Shown here: piece after piece, positions 1 to 11,700 of the stretch | Numbering within the stretch: the stretch's first letter is position 1 | Layout of the letters: every line of letters begins with the position of its first letter | Source of the DNA: Pilatotrama ljubarskyi | Lineage: Eukaryota > Basidiomycota > Agaricomycetes > Polyporales > Polyporaceae | Length of the DNA: 64,000 nucleotides | Assembly: GCA_022385805.1 (NCBI GenBank) | Contig: MU277715.1 | Coordinates: 91,368-155,367, forward strand | Direction of reading: 5' to 3' | Position numbers and translations under genes: made by a program | Notes under the pieces: generated by a model | What the model was told of the DNA's origin: nothing | The model's database searches: none | Seen by the model: the letters and a program-made list of their open reading frames with translations, nothing else

Positions 1-1182
1 TGTTTGGCTGCTCTCGCAGTCCGCTGGGCAGCACATGGTCCCTCGCCGGCGCGGCAAGATCATCAACTTCTGCTCGCTGCTTACTTTCCAGGTCAGCACC
101 TATTGTCTCCCTCGTCGTCGCTCGCTGGGCGTTCGCTAACCACCTGTTCCATTGTCCTCTGTACATTCTACGTTGCTATTCTGCACGCTTCTAGGGTGGT
201 TTCACCGTGCCCGCATACGCCGCTGCCAAAGGCGCCCTCGGACAGCTCACGAAGGCCCTCAGCAACGAATGGAGCAAGGACAATGTCCAAGTGAACGGCA
301 TCTGCCCCGGGTACATCGCGACCGACATGTGAGTAGCCCCCGCCGTCGTCATCGGCGCTCAGTTTTGCCTTTCCCGTAACGTCTCCTGGGCAGCGGTAGC
401 CTTTTGGCTTGCTCTATTGCGTCGCATGGCTTCTCCCCGCTCGTTCGCGCCGTACTCCGGTGCCGCCGCCACGCCAGAAATTGGGCGGGCCCGTGGATTG
501 ATGTCCGGTCTCGCAGGGGCACGTGAGCCTGCTGCTGAGAATTCTGCGGGGGCGCTCGTGTGCACTCTTCACGTCGCTTCACGTCGTGCAGCAGACCGTG
601 TCCCGCAGGTCATCTGTATCCTTTGCTCCGCCGAGCCTTCAGTAAGGCTCCACAAGATTGACCTCCTCAACGCCGCTATCGCCCTAGCCTCTGCGCGGTC
701 CACGCCGAGCGGGGTTTGACGCACTACACGTGTGATGCGCACCCCCGCGCAGCGCGCTTCTTGCGCCTTCTGGTCGTGCTCCGACCCGCACTTGCCCATA
801 CTCATCGCTCACGTTTCCGCATTGTGCAGGAACGAGAAGCTGCTCAAGGATCCTGTACGCCTCCGCCAGATCTCGGAGCGCATCCCTGCAGGGCGGTGGG
901 GCGAGCCCCGGGACTTTGCAGGCCCCGTAGTCTTCCTGGCAAGTGCCGCGAGCCAGTACGTGTGTGGGGAGCTCCTGGTCGTCGATGGAGTGAGTTGCCT
1001 TCTACTCTCACTTGTGTGCTTGGCCCCCCGTCTGCCGTCTCCAATCTACCCCCCACCTCGGACCTGTTCCTCCATTCTCTCGTTCGGTCCGAGGTCCCTG
1101 ACGGTCCCTTGGTGTCTCGTCGTGATGTGCTGCGTACTGACGTCCTCCGATCCTTCTCGCATAGGGATGGATGGGGCGGTGA
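1..1182 (+). CDS. Short-chain dehydrogenase/reductase, 3' part (2-deoxy-D-gluconate 3-dehydrogenase-like)
   Basis: The window opens inside this gene, so its N-terminus and Rossmann nucleotide-binding motif are missing. Visible exons are 1-91, 195-328, 830-989 and 1165-1182, all with GT..AG introns, and the reading frame is kept across each join. The exons carry the classical SDR signature: the catalytic serine region (INFCSLL), the YxxxK pair (YAAAK) and the [12 protein letters not shown] segment. They are followed by a [18 protein letters not shown] block and the C-terminal end DGGWMGR. The family is NAD(P)-dependent, cytosolic, and oxidises or reduces sugars and alcohols. The closest resemblance is to 2-deoxy-D-gluconate 3-dehydrogenase (KduD-like), but the substrate is inferred only. 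The second visible intron (329-829) is 501 nt, far longer than the roughly 55-nt introns elsewhere in the window. Confidence 0.85.
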
Positions 1183-4100
1183 GCTTCGATGTGCCGCTAG
1201 TACGCCCGTGGAGAATGGTTAGAGCGCATCGGAACATGCTGGAACGCGCGAACGAACGAACGTCGGAGGAACTTGGCCTGTATTCTTTGTACTGCTCCAT
1301 ATTGCAATGTGTCTCATGCTCCTCCACCCTTCATCGTTCGTGTGACACATCTCTCTCTCTCGCCGACTCCGACAGTCCGAGAATCCGACTCGTCTGGAGA
1401 AATTCATGCGGGCGTCATCTCCCGTGCGCGGCGGCACGCTGCGGTCCGCACCGTCCGCCCCCGCAACAGGAGCAGGAACGGTGGCGCCGACCGGAGTCCG
1501 GCACCGAGATCCTGAGCGGGGAGCAAAGATTCCACCCGTGTAAGCCCCTCCCCGATCGTTTTTTGACGGGTGGCGGGTGGATGCGCTTATGGGTGGTCTC
1601 GGCCGTGGCGCGCGTAGAGCTCAAGAGATCGTACGCATCAGATGGTCCAACCGCCTGCAGGTGCCGGGTGGTCGTGCAAGCGGTAAGGCCTAGGTGGCGG
1701 GTCGTTCATTACGCGGGATGAATTTTCCCGCTCGCGTACAGTAGGCCCGCTCGGACGATGAGGAGCTTGTCCGTCGACGATCGAGTCGCGGGAGAGCGTT
1801 GAGTCGAGGAACTGCGGACCGGGTTCTCGAGATTGAGGTCGGCACCGTCGGTAGGCACTTGAAGCACAAGTAATTGTTCGTACGCGCAAAGAGACGACAG
1901 CTAATCGTTTCATAATAAGGACAGCCAGCGTTTTATGCTCCTGAATTTCGACCGCCAGCTACGCCCTTTAACTCCGCCATGAAGGCTGCTTCATTCAGAT
2001 GGCTGGAGGACTCGCACTTGGCATTACGGTCGAAGGTGCGCAGATCAGGCGCGTGAGGCCGGGTAAGCAGCTCAGGCGCGTCGCGCGCCGCGCCGACGTC
2101 CTCGCTGTTCCGCCGGGCCCGCCAATCTTGGCCCCAACACGAGGCAGGGTACACAGGGACCTACCAGCCGTGCCGCAGGGCCGCCGTGCCATTCCGCACG
2201 ATTCCGCAGCACCCGCGTCTTGTCATTCTGATACTGAACGTCCGGGCGAATGGTAGAGAGAACAGCTAAGTTAGCTGATGGGCATCCGTTTAGTCAGCCT
2301 CCCGTGAAAGAGGAACATATGGGCACCCCTTGAGCTTCGACTGCCCGACGTCCATGTCGCAAGCGATACGGCCGACCTGGGAGCAGCGGAAGGTGGCGTA
2401 CCGTGCGGCGGGCCGCCCCGTGTCCCCCTTCTCGAGTTCCTAGCGACGTTCGAGACAGTGGTCATTGCCTCCGCTAGGACGTGTTGACATGGAAGAGGGG
2501 AAAGCGTCCACGTTTTCACCTTATCTTGAGTGGTGAACATGAAGGCTATCAGATTCTCGAGAGAGGCTCGACTTCGGCTCGACTTGCCAGCACAACGATC
2601 ATGGAATGGCGTCGCCTCGTTCGCCTTCGCGATAGGACGCGTATTCTTGGCTTTGTACAGAGGCGACTAAGGCGGTCCATCATAGCGAGAACTTAGAACA
2701 CTCGCGAGGGCACGTCCGACGAGAATCCCGCCCGGCATGCCATCTCGACGCCCAGCCCATGTGCAACCGCACACGGAGTGCGCGGTCTAGACAAACCTCC
2801 GAGCTGACAAGGATCAAAAGAAGAGCTGGCTTGAATGGCAGGCTCAGAAGGCCCACTGCAGCGCCTATGGCGAAAGCGAGATGAAGGGGCGTCGCGAACG
2901 GGCGATCACGTTGCCTCTCACGCACAAGGGCAACGAGCTGGTCATGTGTGCTCCATGGACGGCCGCGCCAGAAGTTCTGCAGGAACATGCAGCACCCACT
3001 GACTGTGATTGGGTCGGCCCATCATGAGGGTGGGACGTGGCTATGTGGCGAGGACGCGCTTCTGCGGGCTGTAGGACGGGAGAAGCTCCAGGGCGCGTCT
3101 TTCTGCCGTGCGCCGTCGTTCTAGACCATGGATAGCGTCATGAATCGCTCCTAGAAAGACGGCCGTATGGCTGGGGCCTGCGAATTTCTTCCGAGGTGAG
3201 CAGCGATGTGCCAGGGAAGAGGAACGAGGAACGACGTACCATTCGGCGGAAGACGTCGCTGACCTCATAAGGCGCGCTGCCCGAAATGCGCATGCTTCTT
3301 CATGGGCGTTGTACCTTTAGCCACAGGGTGCATGGTTGACCAAAGATAGTATCTCGTAATGCTAATTCTCCAGGGAGGGCATTGCGAGACCCCTTTGCTT
3401 CAACGTCAATGCCGGTCCATCGAGCACAGCGGTAGTCTGCACTGTGTCTGCTAGCCCATAGCAGCGAGCTCCTCGACGCCGACCGAAGAGAACCTCGAGC
3501 TGCGTAGAGTCGCGCATCTGGGAAGCGCAGAATACCGGCTTGTGGGACTGCATGTTCTCATCGGGAGGACGTCGGGAACAGCACAGATCGAGAGGCAGCC
3601 AATCCAAGTAACATCGTGCCAGTAGTCCTCATGCCTCGCCGCTGTATGTCGAAAGCGCCAGACCGCGTACCACCACAAGGAGCTTCATGATCTTCTGATG
3701 AAGACTCGGAGGATTTTACTGCTTGCCGCTGGAACGGGTGACTTGCGAACCTAGACAGAGGAGCCTTGTGCATGTGAGCGACCGGCATCGCGTCTGTGTG
3801 AGAAACCCTGCCGGCACGCCGTCTTCTGGTTCGAGACGTTTGAGGGCGATCGTGGGCAGTGGCAGGCCGCTAGGCTATAGACTTAGTACCACCCTGCAGG
3901 ACAGCAGCCGCTCATGGACAGATGTGTACGAGATAACGCACAGCACGATCGTGCAGGAGATCACACACGCAGAGCACTCGAAAAGACGTGCGCAGATCAG
4001 CACGGTCCATGGTCTTATGACGCGCGGTACCTCCACGGTGATACCGAGGCGATAGAAGCCTGCATAGTCTCCTGAGCATTATTACGGCAAAGGAGGCCTT

Positions 4101-4768
4101 GCAGGCCTTCCGCTCCTCCCCTTCCATCAGTGGCCACAGGCTCATGTCGCGCAGCCTACCTTCTAGAGGGGCTCGTCGCATCCCGATGTGAGAACTGTGG
4201 CCGGCTAAGGTTTGGGCGGTTACTGTATCCTGGGATCTTCAGGCATGCGGCCCTTTCAAGAGGCGGATGCATTGAGGATGGCCGGGACTTACGCTTTGCC
4301 GAAGGGCATCCAGTCCGGTGGGCCATGTGAAGCATGACAAGCGTCTGGAATAGCTAGAAACGAGGCCGACTAGGCTTGCAAAGGTCGGCTGCTTGTGGGA
4401 AAACCGTACAAGAAGTGCAATACACTTTCTGCGCTCTGTTTATGTAGCGAATGAAGCAGAGCTGCTGACACACTCACCTCCACGCGTGGACACCAAGGGC
4501 CGAGAATCGTTGGATGCCGTGGTGCATCAGATCATACACGGGAAGCTGCGGCTGGAACGGACAGTGTTCAGGTGCAGTCGGATAACCGAACGATATGGAC
4601 AATCGGTAGGTTCACTACTATACTTGACGGCGCTCGACCAGTCAGAGTGGTGCGGTGGAGTTAGAACCCGAGAATGTAGTCTGTGGGGCGGAACGCTCGT
4701 TGTTATAATACATTTGGTGGAGATCCTGATGGAAAGAGACGAAGACGTGTGAGTTGTCAATGAGGCGT
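1183..4768. other. Long intergenic stretch, no supported gene
   Basis: After the SDR stop there are about 3.6 kb without a recognisable coding exon. Open frames on both strands are short (about 100 codons or less), mutually overlapping and without a family motif. No tandem array, transposase or reverse transcriptase motif was found. Decayed sequence or a long non-coding transcript cannot be excluded. Confidence 0.5.
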
Positions 4769-5459
4769 TCATGTGTTCACGGCCAAGGATAAGTCCCGTC
4801 CGTCGTGAGGTTCGCTGCACAACGTGTGTGAGATTCCCAGCGCAAATTCGCCCAACTCCGCTTTGATGGCGCATGCAGGATACGCAATGACCATCGCGAT
4901 AGCGGTGCGGCAACCATCCAAAGCTATGCCGTCTTCTGGCATGCCCAGCCTGTTCAGATTCGTCTGGATTGCGAGCCCTTTCGGTCGTAGAGGACTACCA
5001 ATGCGAAAGGTTGGCCAGACCGGTTGAGAAGAGAACACCGCTCCCGTCAAGAGAACACACACCTGTGGTTCCACTTCGCGAGTCTGGACGTTCCAGTAGC
5101 ACCGAAGTCGGCGGCGGCGGAGGTGACACGGAGCGCGAGGGGCTGCAAACACTCCCGTAATTCTCCTATCCCGTTCGCAACTAAGTTGGACTGATACTTG
5201 CACGCAGCTGTTCCCATGCGCAGTCCGAGAGTTTGGCCGCCAATAAGGCGTCTCGGACGCAGATATCCCACAGCTTCGGGGTGGTGGGGAGGTCGATGGG
5301 GGATCCAGCGAGGCGTGGATGTCCGACATGCCTCCGCCAAGCCCCTGCGACCCTCGGCCACAAGAGGCCCCCAAGGATGACGACGCAGGAGAGGCCCAGG
5401 AAGCCTAGCAGGAAGCTGAACAACAGCGTCGCTGTGCTGCGCGTCGGGGTGTCGTCCAT
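4769..5459 (-). CDS. Small single-pass membrane protein (LWD / IAMPSP-like family), member 1
   Basis: The proposed model has three exons (5204-5459, 5063-5165, 4769-4994), about 194 residues. The start is the methionine of MDDTPTRS, directly ahead of one strong membrane helix (about residues 10-31, LLFSFLLGFLGLSCVVILGG). This is followed by a basic stretch and the motif TPKLWDI. The C-terminal part has AIAMVIAYP and then GEFALGISHTL. The same order (helix, KPxLWD, AWExL, IAxxIAxP, GxFxLG) is seen in the gene at 31048-32051, which is why I call it real and homologous. The function is unknown. The first intron would be only 38 nt, so that splice is doubtful and a small frameshift is possible. 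The gene lies just downstream of the ABC transporter on the same strand. Confidence 0.5.
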
Positions 5460-5724
5460 GCTATCGTGCTCGGTGTGCAGAGCGTGCGAGATGGCGGGAG
5501 AGAACAAGCTCCTCCGAAGGCCGCGCTCGGCAGCGCGCTCTGCAAGTCGCCGGCGGAACCGAGCGTCAAGCGCCTACTGTCCTCGTCACCGGGTGTCGCA
5601 AGTGGACGTAGGCAATTGCCCCGATCCCTTGATAGACTCGTTCCGTGCACTGGTATCAACGTTGCATTCAACATACAAGAAAGCATCTCCATCGCATCTA
5701 GTAGTAGATATGCTACTCCGCGGT

Positions 5725-8700
5725 TTAGACACCAGCCATCCTCTTCAGCACCGCGAACTCCTGCTTGCCGGTCGCTCTGCAAAGGGAGTAGAACTTCGAT
5801 TGTGGGTTCGAGAGCAGGGTCGCTGGCTTGTCGAACTCTACAATGCGACCCTGGTCGAGCAGCATCACCTGCATCGCGAATCCGATGGCTGAGATGAAAT
5901 ACGTTCGAGACTCGATCGGGGGAAAGGACGTACCCTGTCGTAATCAATAACCGTCCGCAAACGATGGGCAATCGTGATGATGGTGCTCTCGGCAAATTCA
6001 CTGAAATATAGAGCGGGTCAGAGATCGTGCTGTGAGATAAATGTGGTCCGGGCAGACTGACTGTCGGATGGTTTTCCCGATAAGTTCGTCTGTGGCGTAG
6101 TCGACGCTGGGGAGGCTAGTCAGTACAACTCCGCCTCGACGTCATGGGGACAATTACCTCGCAGTCGCCTGACGCGCGGAGGAAATTAGCCAACTGCTTG
6201 CGCTGGAGCGTGAATCGGGATCATACCTCGTCCATCAGAAGCACCTTGGAACGCTTCAGGATGGCGCGCGCCATGCAGAGCAGCTGCTTCTCCCTTACAG
6301 ACCATGCCAAGTAAGCGGGTGACGATCGGACGAACAGTGCATCGAGATCTCACCCAGTAGAGAAGTTTTCTCCCGCCTCGGAGACAGGGGAGTCTAGATT
6401 CCGGAAGACGTTTGCGTTCACACCCTCGCTCTCCTCCGAAGCCTCCCCTGCGGGGATGAGATGGACCCGACGGAGGGCCTCGTACTGAGCGCGGCCGTTA
6501 GCAAAAGCCGTGCCCTCGGAGAACTCGTACTTACAATCTCGGCATCCTGGTACTCGCCGAACACGTCCAGAGTTGACCGGAGCGTCCCGCTGAGAATGGT
6601 GGGGTCCTCTGCGGCCGGCGCAGTCAGCGGCACTGTGACTGACAACCTCCGGGAACGGACTCACGGGGAATGATGGTGAGCCTGCTCCGCAAATCTGTCA
6701 GACCGATCTTCGAGATGTCCAGGCCGTCAATGAGGATGCGGCCCTCCGTCGGTTCGACGAAACGGAAGAACGAGAGCGCCAGGGTACTCTTGCCTGACCC
6801 TGTGCGGCCTAGAACGCCCACTTTCTCACCCGGGCGAATTTCGAAGTTAAGACTGTGCAGCACGTTGGGCAGATCGGGCTGTCCCACAGGACGAATGCAC
6901 CCTGTCAGGGACGACGTTCCAGAAGACGGTCGGAGGAAGACGCACCGCATAACGGATCACCAAGTTCTCGCACTTGATCGCACCACTCGTGGGCCAGGAC
7001 GCAGGGGGCCGAGGCTCGATAAACTCTGGGGGCTCCCGAGGAAGCTCTGAGAATTCCTTGACACGTTCCACGGCAACCTAGACGGAGGCGGGTCAAGGCG
7101 TCTGCAGCAATATCGGGAGGAGGTTCTCACCATCGACTGTTCCAGACCGACGAAGCGGCGAACCTAGAGAAGTACCCCTGTTACTGGGCGTTCGTACACA
7201 GGGTACACAAGGAACCTACCAAGAAGAGAAGCTGGACACGCGCCGGAATCAGTCTCGGTCTCGCTCACGATATAAATTCCACTCACGTCACCGAGGAGCG
7301 AAGTCGCAAATGCTAAAGCGAAGCCCGCCATGGAGGCGTCGATCCTAGGGCTAAGTACTGCTACAAAGGCGGTTATGCCAATGACCGCGCTGGACAGCAG
7401 ATTGAATCGGGCGGAGAGCCAACGGTTGACTGAGTGAAGGCCGTCAGTTATCAGTAGCGCCCACACCCCCGCAACCGGCTCACCTCCCCACATCCAGTAG
7501 TACGGGTTTGAGTTCTTGATGTGAAGTGAGTAAGGTCGTCAAAACAGAGGTCCAGAGCAGAGATTGCCTACGGTATCCGCGCAGCGAAGCATGTCTCTAA
7601 GGAATTTCGACGAGGCACCGAAGGCCCGAAGGACGGCCACCCCCGCGATCGTTTCACCGTAGATCGAGTAGAGCGGGGACCGAGTGACGGAATCTGTGAA
7701 CGGGACCGGGGTCGTGGGCAGATTCGGAGGACTGTAGGAGATTGCGTACCTAATCTGCGCATATCGCGGGACGTTTGCCCGTACACCTTCGCGGAATGCG
7801 CGCGTGAGCGATGAGGACCACGCGTAACATGTGACGCAACGTACCTTTCCAACTGCGAGGATGCTGAGGCGTGAGTTACTAAATGCAGCGAGGCGGCCCT
7901 GCACTCACCGCTGTAGTAGAGCAAGCCGAAGATGATCGCCGCGACGATGAACAGCGGACCGCCGACAACTGATATTGTAATGAACGTCGTCAAGACAGAC
8001 ACCGCGTAAAACACGCTGCGTCCAAAGTTATCAGGAAGGCTACTGTCAATGCCTGTGCGAATAGGCGTGGTAAGCTCCATATCGGGGCACGGATGGAGTG
8101 ACTCACCTTCGAAATCTTTTCCGAAGCGGTTCAGCAAGCGTCCTCTAGATATGGTGTCATGGAATCGGATATTTGCGAAAAGGACACCCTCAAGCAGCCC
8201 TTAAGACAACGTAAGCGCTGCAGTCCTGAGGAAGTGAGCGTGAAGCTTACTCTTGTAGAGGGTAGTGGAGGCTTGTATGCCACCCTGGTCTGTTGATAGC
8301 TTTGTGAATGATCATCGTGGTGGGAGTCAGTGAACACGCTTACAGAGCACGAACCACCGAAGTGTCGACAAGACCAAACCTGTCCACAAGAAGTCAGCTT
8401 GATGACGAGGAGCGGCGCACAAGCGACTCGCCTATTCCGGTGATCTGAGGACACAGATTCAGTACGAGGGTGCGGCATGATGAAGGGAGAGACGTACCAC
8501 AGCATAGACGCCAATATAGTACGAAGCAGGGCGCGGTTCTCTACTCTGCTGGTACGATCCAGACCAGATTCTGATACCCTCATGAGCGACGCTCGCATTC
8601 TAGTGTCGTGGGCACCTACCGCAACCAGCCGTTCTCGAGCACAGGGCTGAGCGCAGCAAGAGCCATGGCCAGCAGGAACACGGTCCAGTACCCAAACCCA

Positions 8701-11700
8701 CCGCAAGCCTTGAGGTATGTCGCCCAAATGTCCTTGCTGATGCGCCCCACCGCGCGCTTTTCCTCTTCGATCAGCTTCCTCGGCGCCTTCTTTTTCACAG
8801 GCTTAGGCTCGGACTCCGCAGGCGTAGGCGCTGCTACGGTCGAGCTGGTCTCCGAAGTGGCCTCAGTAGCCTCCTGCGCCGCGTTCTTCCCGCCGCTTTC
8901 CTCGATGATGTCTTCGACCTTCTCCACTGCAGCTTGCTCCTTTTCATCTGTAGGGTCGGTCGCACCAGACTGCACAAGTGTGCCGAGCACGCCTGAGCTC
9001 TTGAAATTGTCGTAGTCGCCCGAATATGCAAGGCGGCCGTTGTCCAGCGCGACGATGTACTTGGCACCGGGGGCGCACAGTTGCACGTGATGGGAGACCA
9101 GGATGAGGGTACGTCCGCGCATCAGTTCGCCCTTCAAGCATTCGTGGTAGAGATGATGCGCAGTATGGGCGTCGACTGGATATAGCGTTTCAGTATTGCG
9201 GTGCGGATGGGGAAGACGCTCAGACTTACCCGCAGAAAGCACGTCATCCAAGAAAAGAACGGAGGCACGCGAGTACACCGCGCGAGCAAGTGAAACTAAA
9301 GGGCCACAGTTAGAGCTGCACGAAAATCGTGGAAGAATTCACGTACCTCGTGCTTTCTGACCGCCTGATAGATTTACCTGGGGGACGCAGAGGATAAGCG
9401 AACGAAAGCACGAACGGTGAGAGACGCATGCTCACTCCGCGCTCTCCAATTTCAGACTCATCGCCGTCCTCGAGAATCTCGAGGTCACTCAAAAGCGCAC
9501 AGGCTTCGAGCACTTTCTGATACCGTTCCTCCACGTAGGGAAGATCAAATAGGATGTTTTCTGCATTCGCACGTTCAGCCACCTTCCTCGTAGACCTGCC
9601 CGAGTCACCCACCTTTGATCGACGCGTTACGCAACCACGCAGACTGCGGGACGAACGCGCACACGCCCTGGACGATCCATTCTTCGTGCGGTACGACGAC
9701 GCCCGCGAACGACGCGATCGTGTCCGGGGGCGAGCGGGGGCAGATCATCTGGCCCGACAACAGGTCTGCCTCGCCTAGGAGCGCGAGCAGGAGCAGTGAC
9801 TTCCCGCTCCCGAGCTTTCCGCAGATGAGCGAGAGCTCGCCGACGGGGAAGTCGAGCGTGAGATCGACGAGGACGAATTTGTGCCGGGGCGTGGACGCGG
9901 ACGAGGGAGCGGCGCTCGTGCCGCGCGTGCGGTCCTGCGGCCAGGTGATTGTGGCGGACTGGAGCGCGATGCGTTGCTGCTGGGCAGAGAGCGGGGGAAC
10001 TGGGGCCACTTCGGCGCCGTGCAGGTACTTTTCGATACGGCGGAGGGAGACTGCGCACTGCAGCATGTTGATGAGGGTTTCGGGCAAGGCATTGAGCGCG
10101 AATTTCATCTCGTTGAACACTGGAAGGACGTGAGTATGCGTCGATGATAACCGTCCAGCTCGAGATACTAACCGCTTATCTATTCGAAGGAATGTCAGCA
10201 GCGTTACGTGGCCTAGGAATATAGAGACGTACAGAAGTGAAGGCAACGGAGGGCGTCAGGACCTGCTTGCGAACTACCGTGAAATGCCAGAACGACACCA
10301 GCGTGACCAGGATAGGCGATCCATTCCTGAAGGGGCGCATCGGATCAGCATTGCCCCACTTGAGTCAGTCTGAAGATCAACCCACCAGATAGCATTCCAC
10401 AGCACTTCGATAATGTAGTTGAGCCTCTGGTACTTGAGCTCGCGCGCACGAACTTCGAGTACGCGAGCTTCGAAGCTACGCTCCCAAGCCATGAACTACG
10501 CCTTTCGTCAGCCGCGCGCGTTCAGCCTGATGCGCCTGATCGTGGTACACACCTTGAGCATCCGGATGCCTCCCAGAATCTCGTTCATCAGCGCCACCCG
10601 CTCATCGCGCGCCTTCATCAAGTTGTCCTGCGCCCCCACGACGACCTTCCCTGCAAAGTGGTTCATCGGCAAGAACAGGCACGTCACCGCGAGCCCGAAG
10701 AAGCACGACACCCCGAGCAGGCTGTACAAGAACAGCGTCCCGATGACGATCTCGATCGGCGCGTCGACGATGGTGAAGAGGTGCCACGCGAACTCGGAGA
10801 CGCGGTCCACGTCCGTCGTCATGAGCGTCATGATTTGCGCCTTGCTCGAGAAGTCGTCCTCCTCGTCCTTCTTCTCCGCCTTCTTGTCTGCGTCCCCGGC
10901 GGCGGGGGTCGCAGCGCCATTGGTCGCCCCGTTGGCGGGTGCGGAGTCCGAGCCGGGAGCGGTGCCGGAGGAGGACGCGATGTCCTTGCGCACGAGCGTC
11001 TTCGCGAACAGGATGGAGTTGAGCTGGATGCGGAGGCGGACTTGCAGGGTTGTGGTCGACAGACTCCACAGCTGGCCGGTCACTTTGGGCAATCACGCTC
11101 GAGTCAGTACCCGAGCACCACAGCGAACCATCATGTCAGACTCACGTATCTGAGTCGTAGCATGGCTCGCAAACAGGGCTGCGGAGAACAGGAAGCCCCA
11201 GCCTCTGAAGTCACGGGCGCTATCAATCTCCAAATACTGCACCACCCGCTTAAGGAAGTACGCGGGCACGTAGAACAGGACAGCGCAGATGGCCGCCATG
11301 AGTACCACGGCCGTCATGACACCTGCATTGACGCGCAACAGGCGGTATGCGAGCTCGATGCCAGTGCCCGGCTTAGGACGCCAGGAGCCGATCTGGAGCC
11401 TCCACCGACGCATCGCGGCACGCATGCGCGTAAAGATCGTCGTCGCGCGCATATCCGCGGGCACGATGGGCAAGTCACCGATCTCCAGGCTCTCGGACGT
11501 GTTGCCGAGCATGACCACTTTGGTCGTGTACGAGAATAGCAGGTAGTCCAGGACGGACGCGTCTGAACGAGAGCGTGAGCACTTGTGAAAATCGGTAAGC
11601 TCGGCAAACGAGGCCTACTGGTGATGCCGCAGACATTGTCTTCGTAGTTGGAGGTGACTTGCATCAATGTCTTCTCAGAGTATATCTTCTCCGATGGGAA

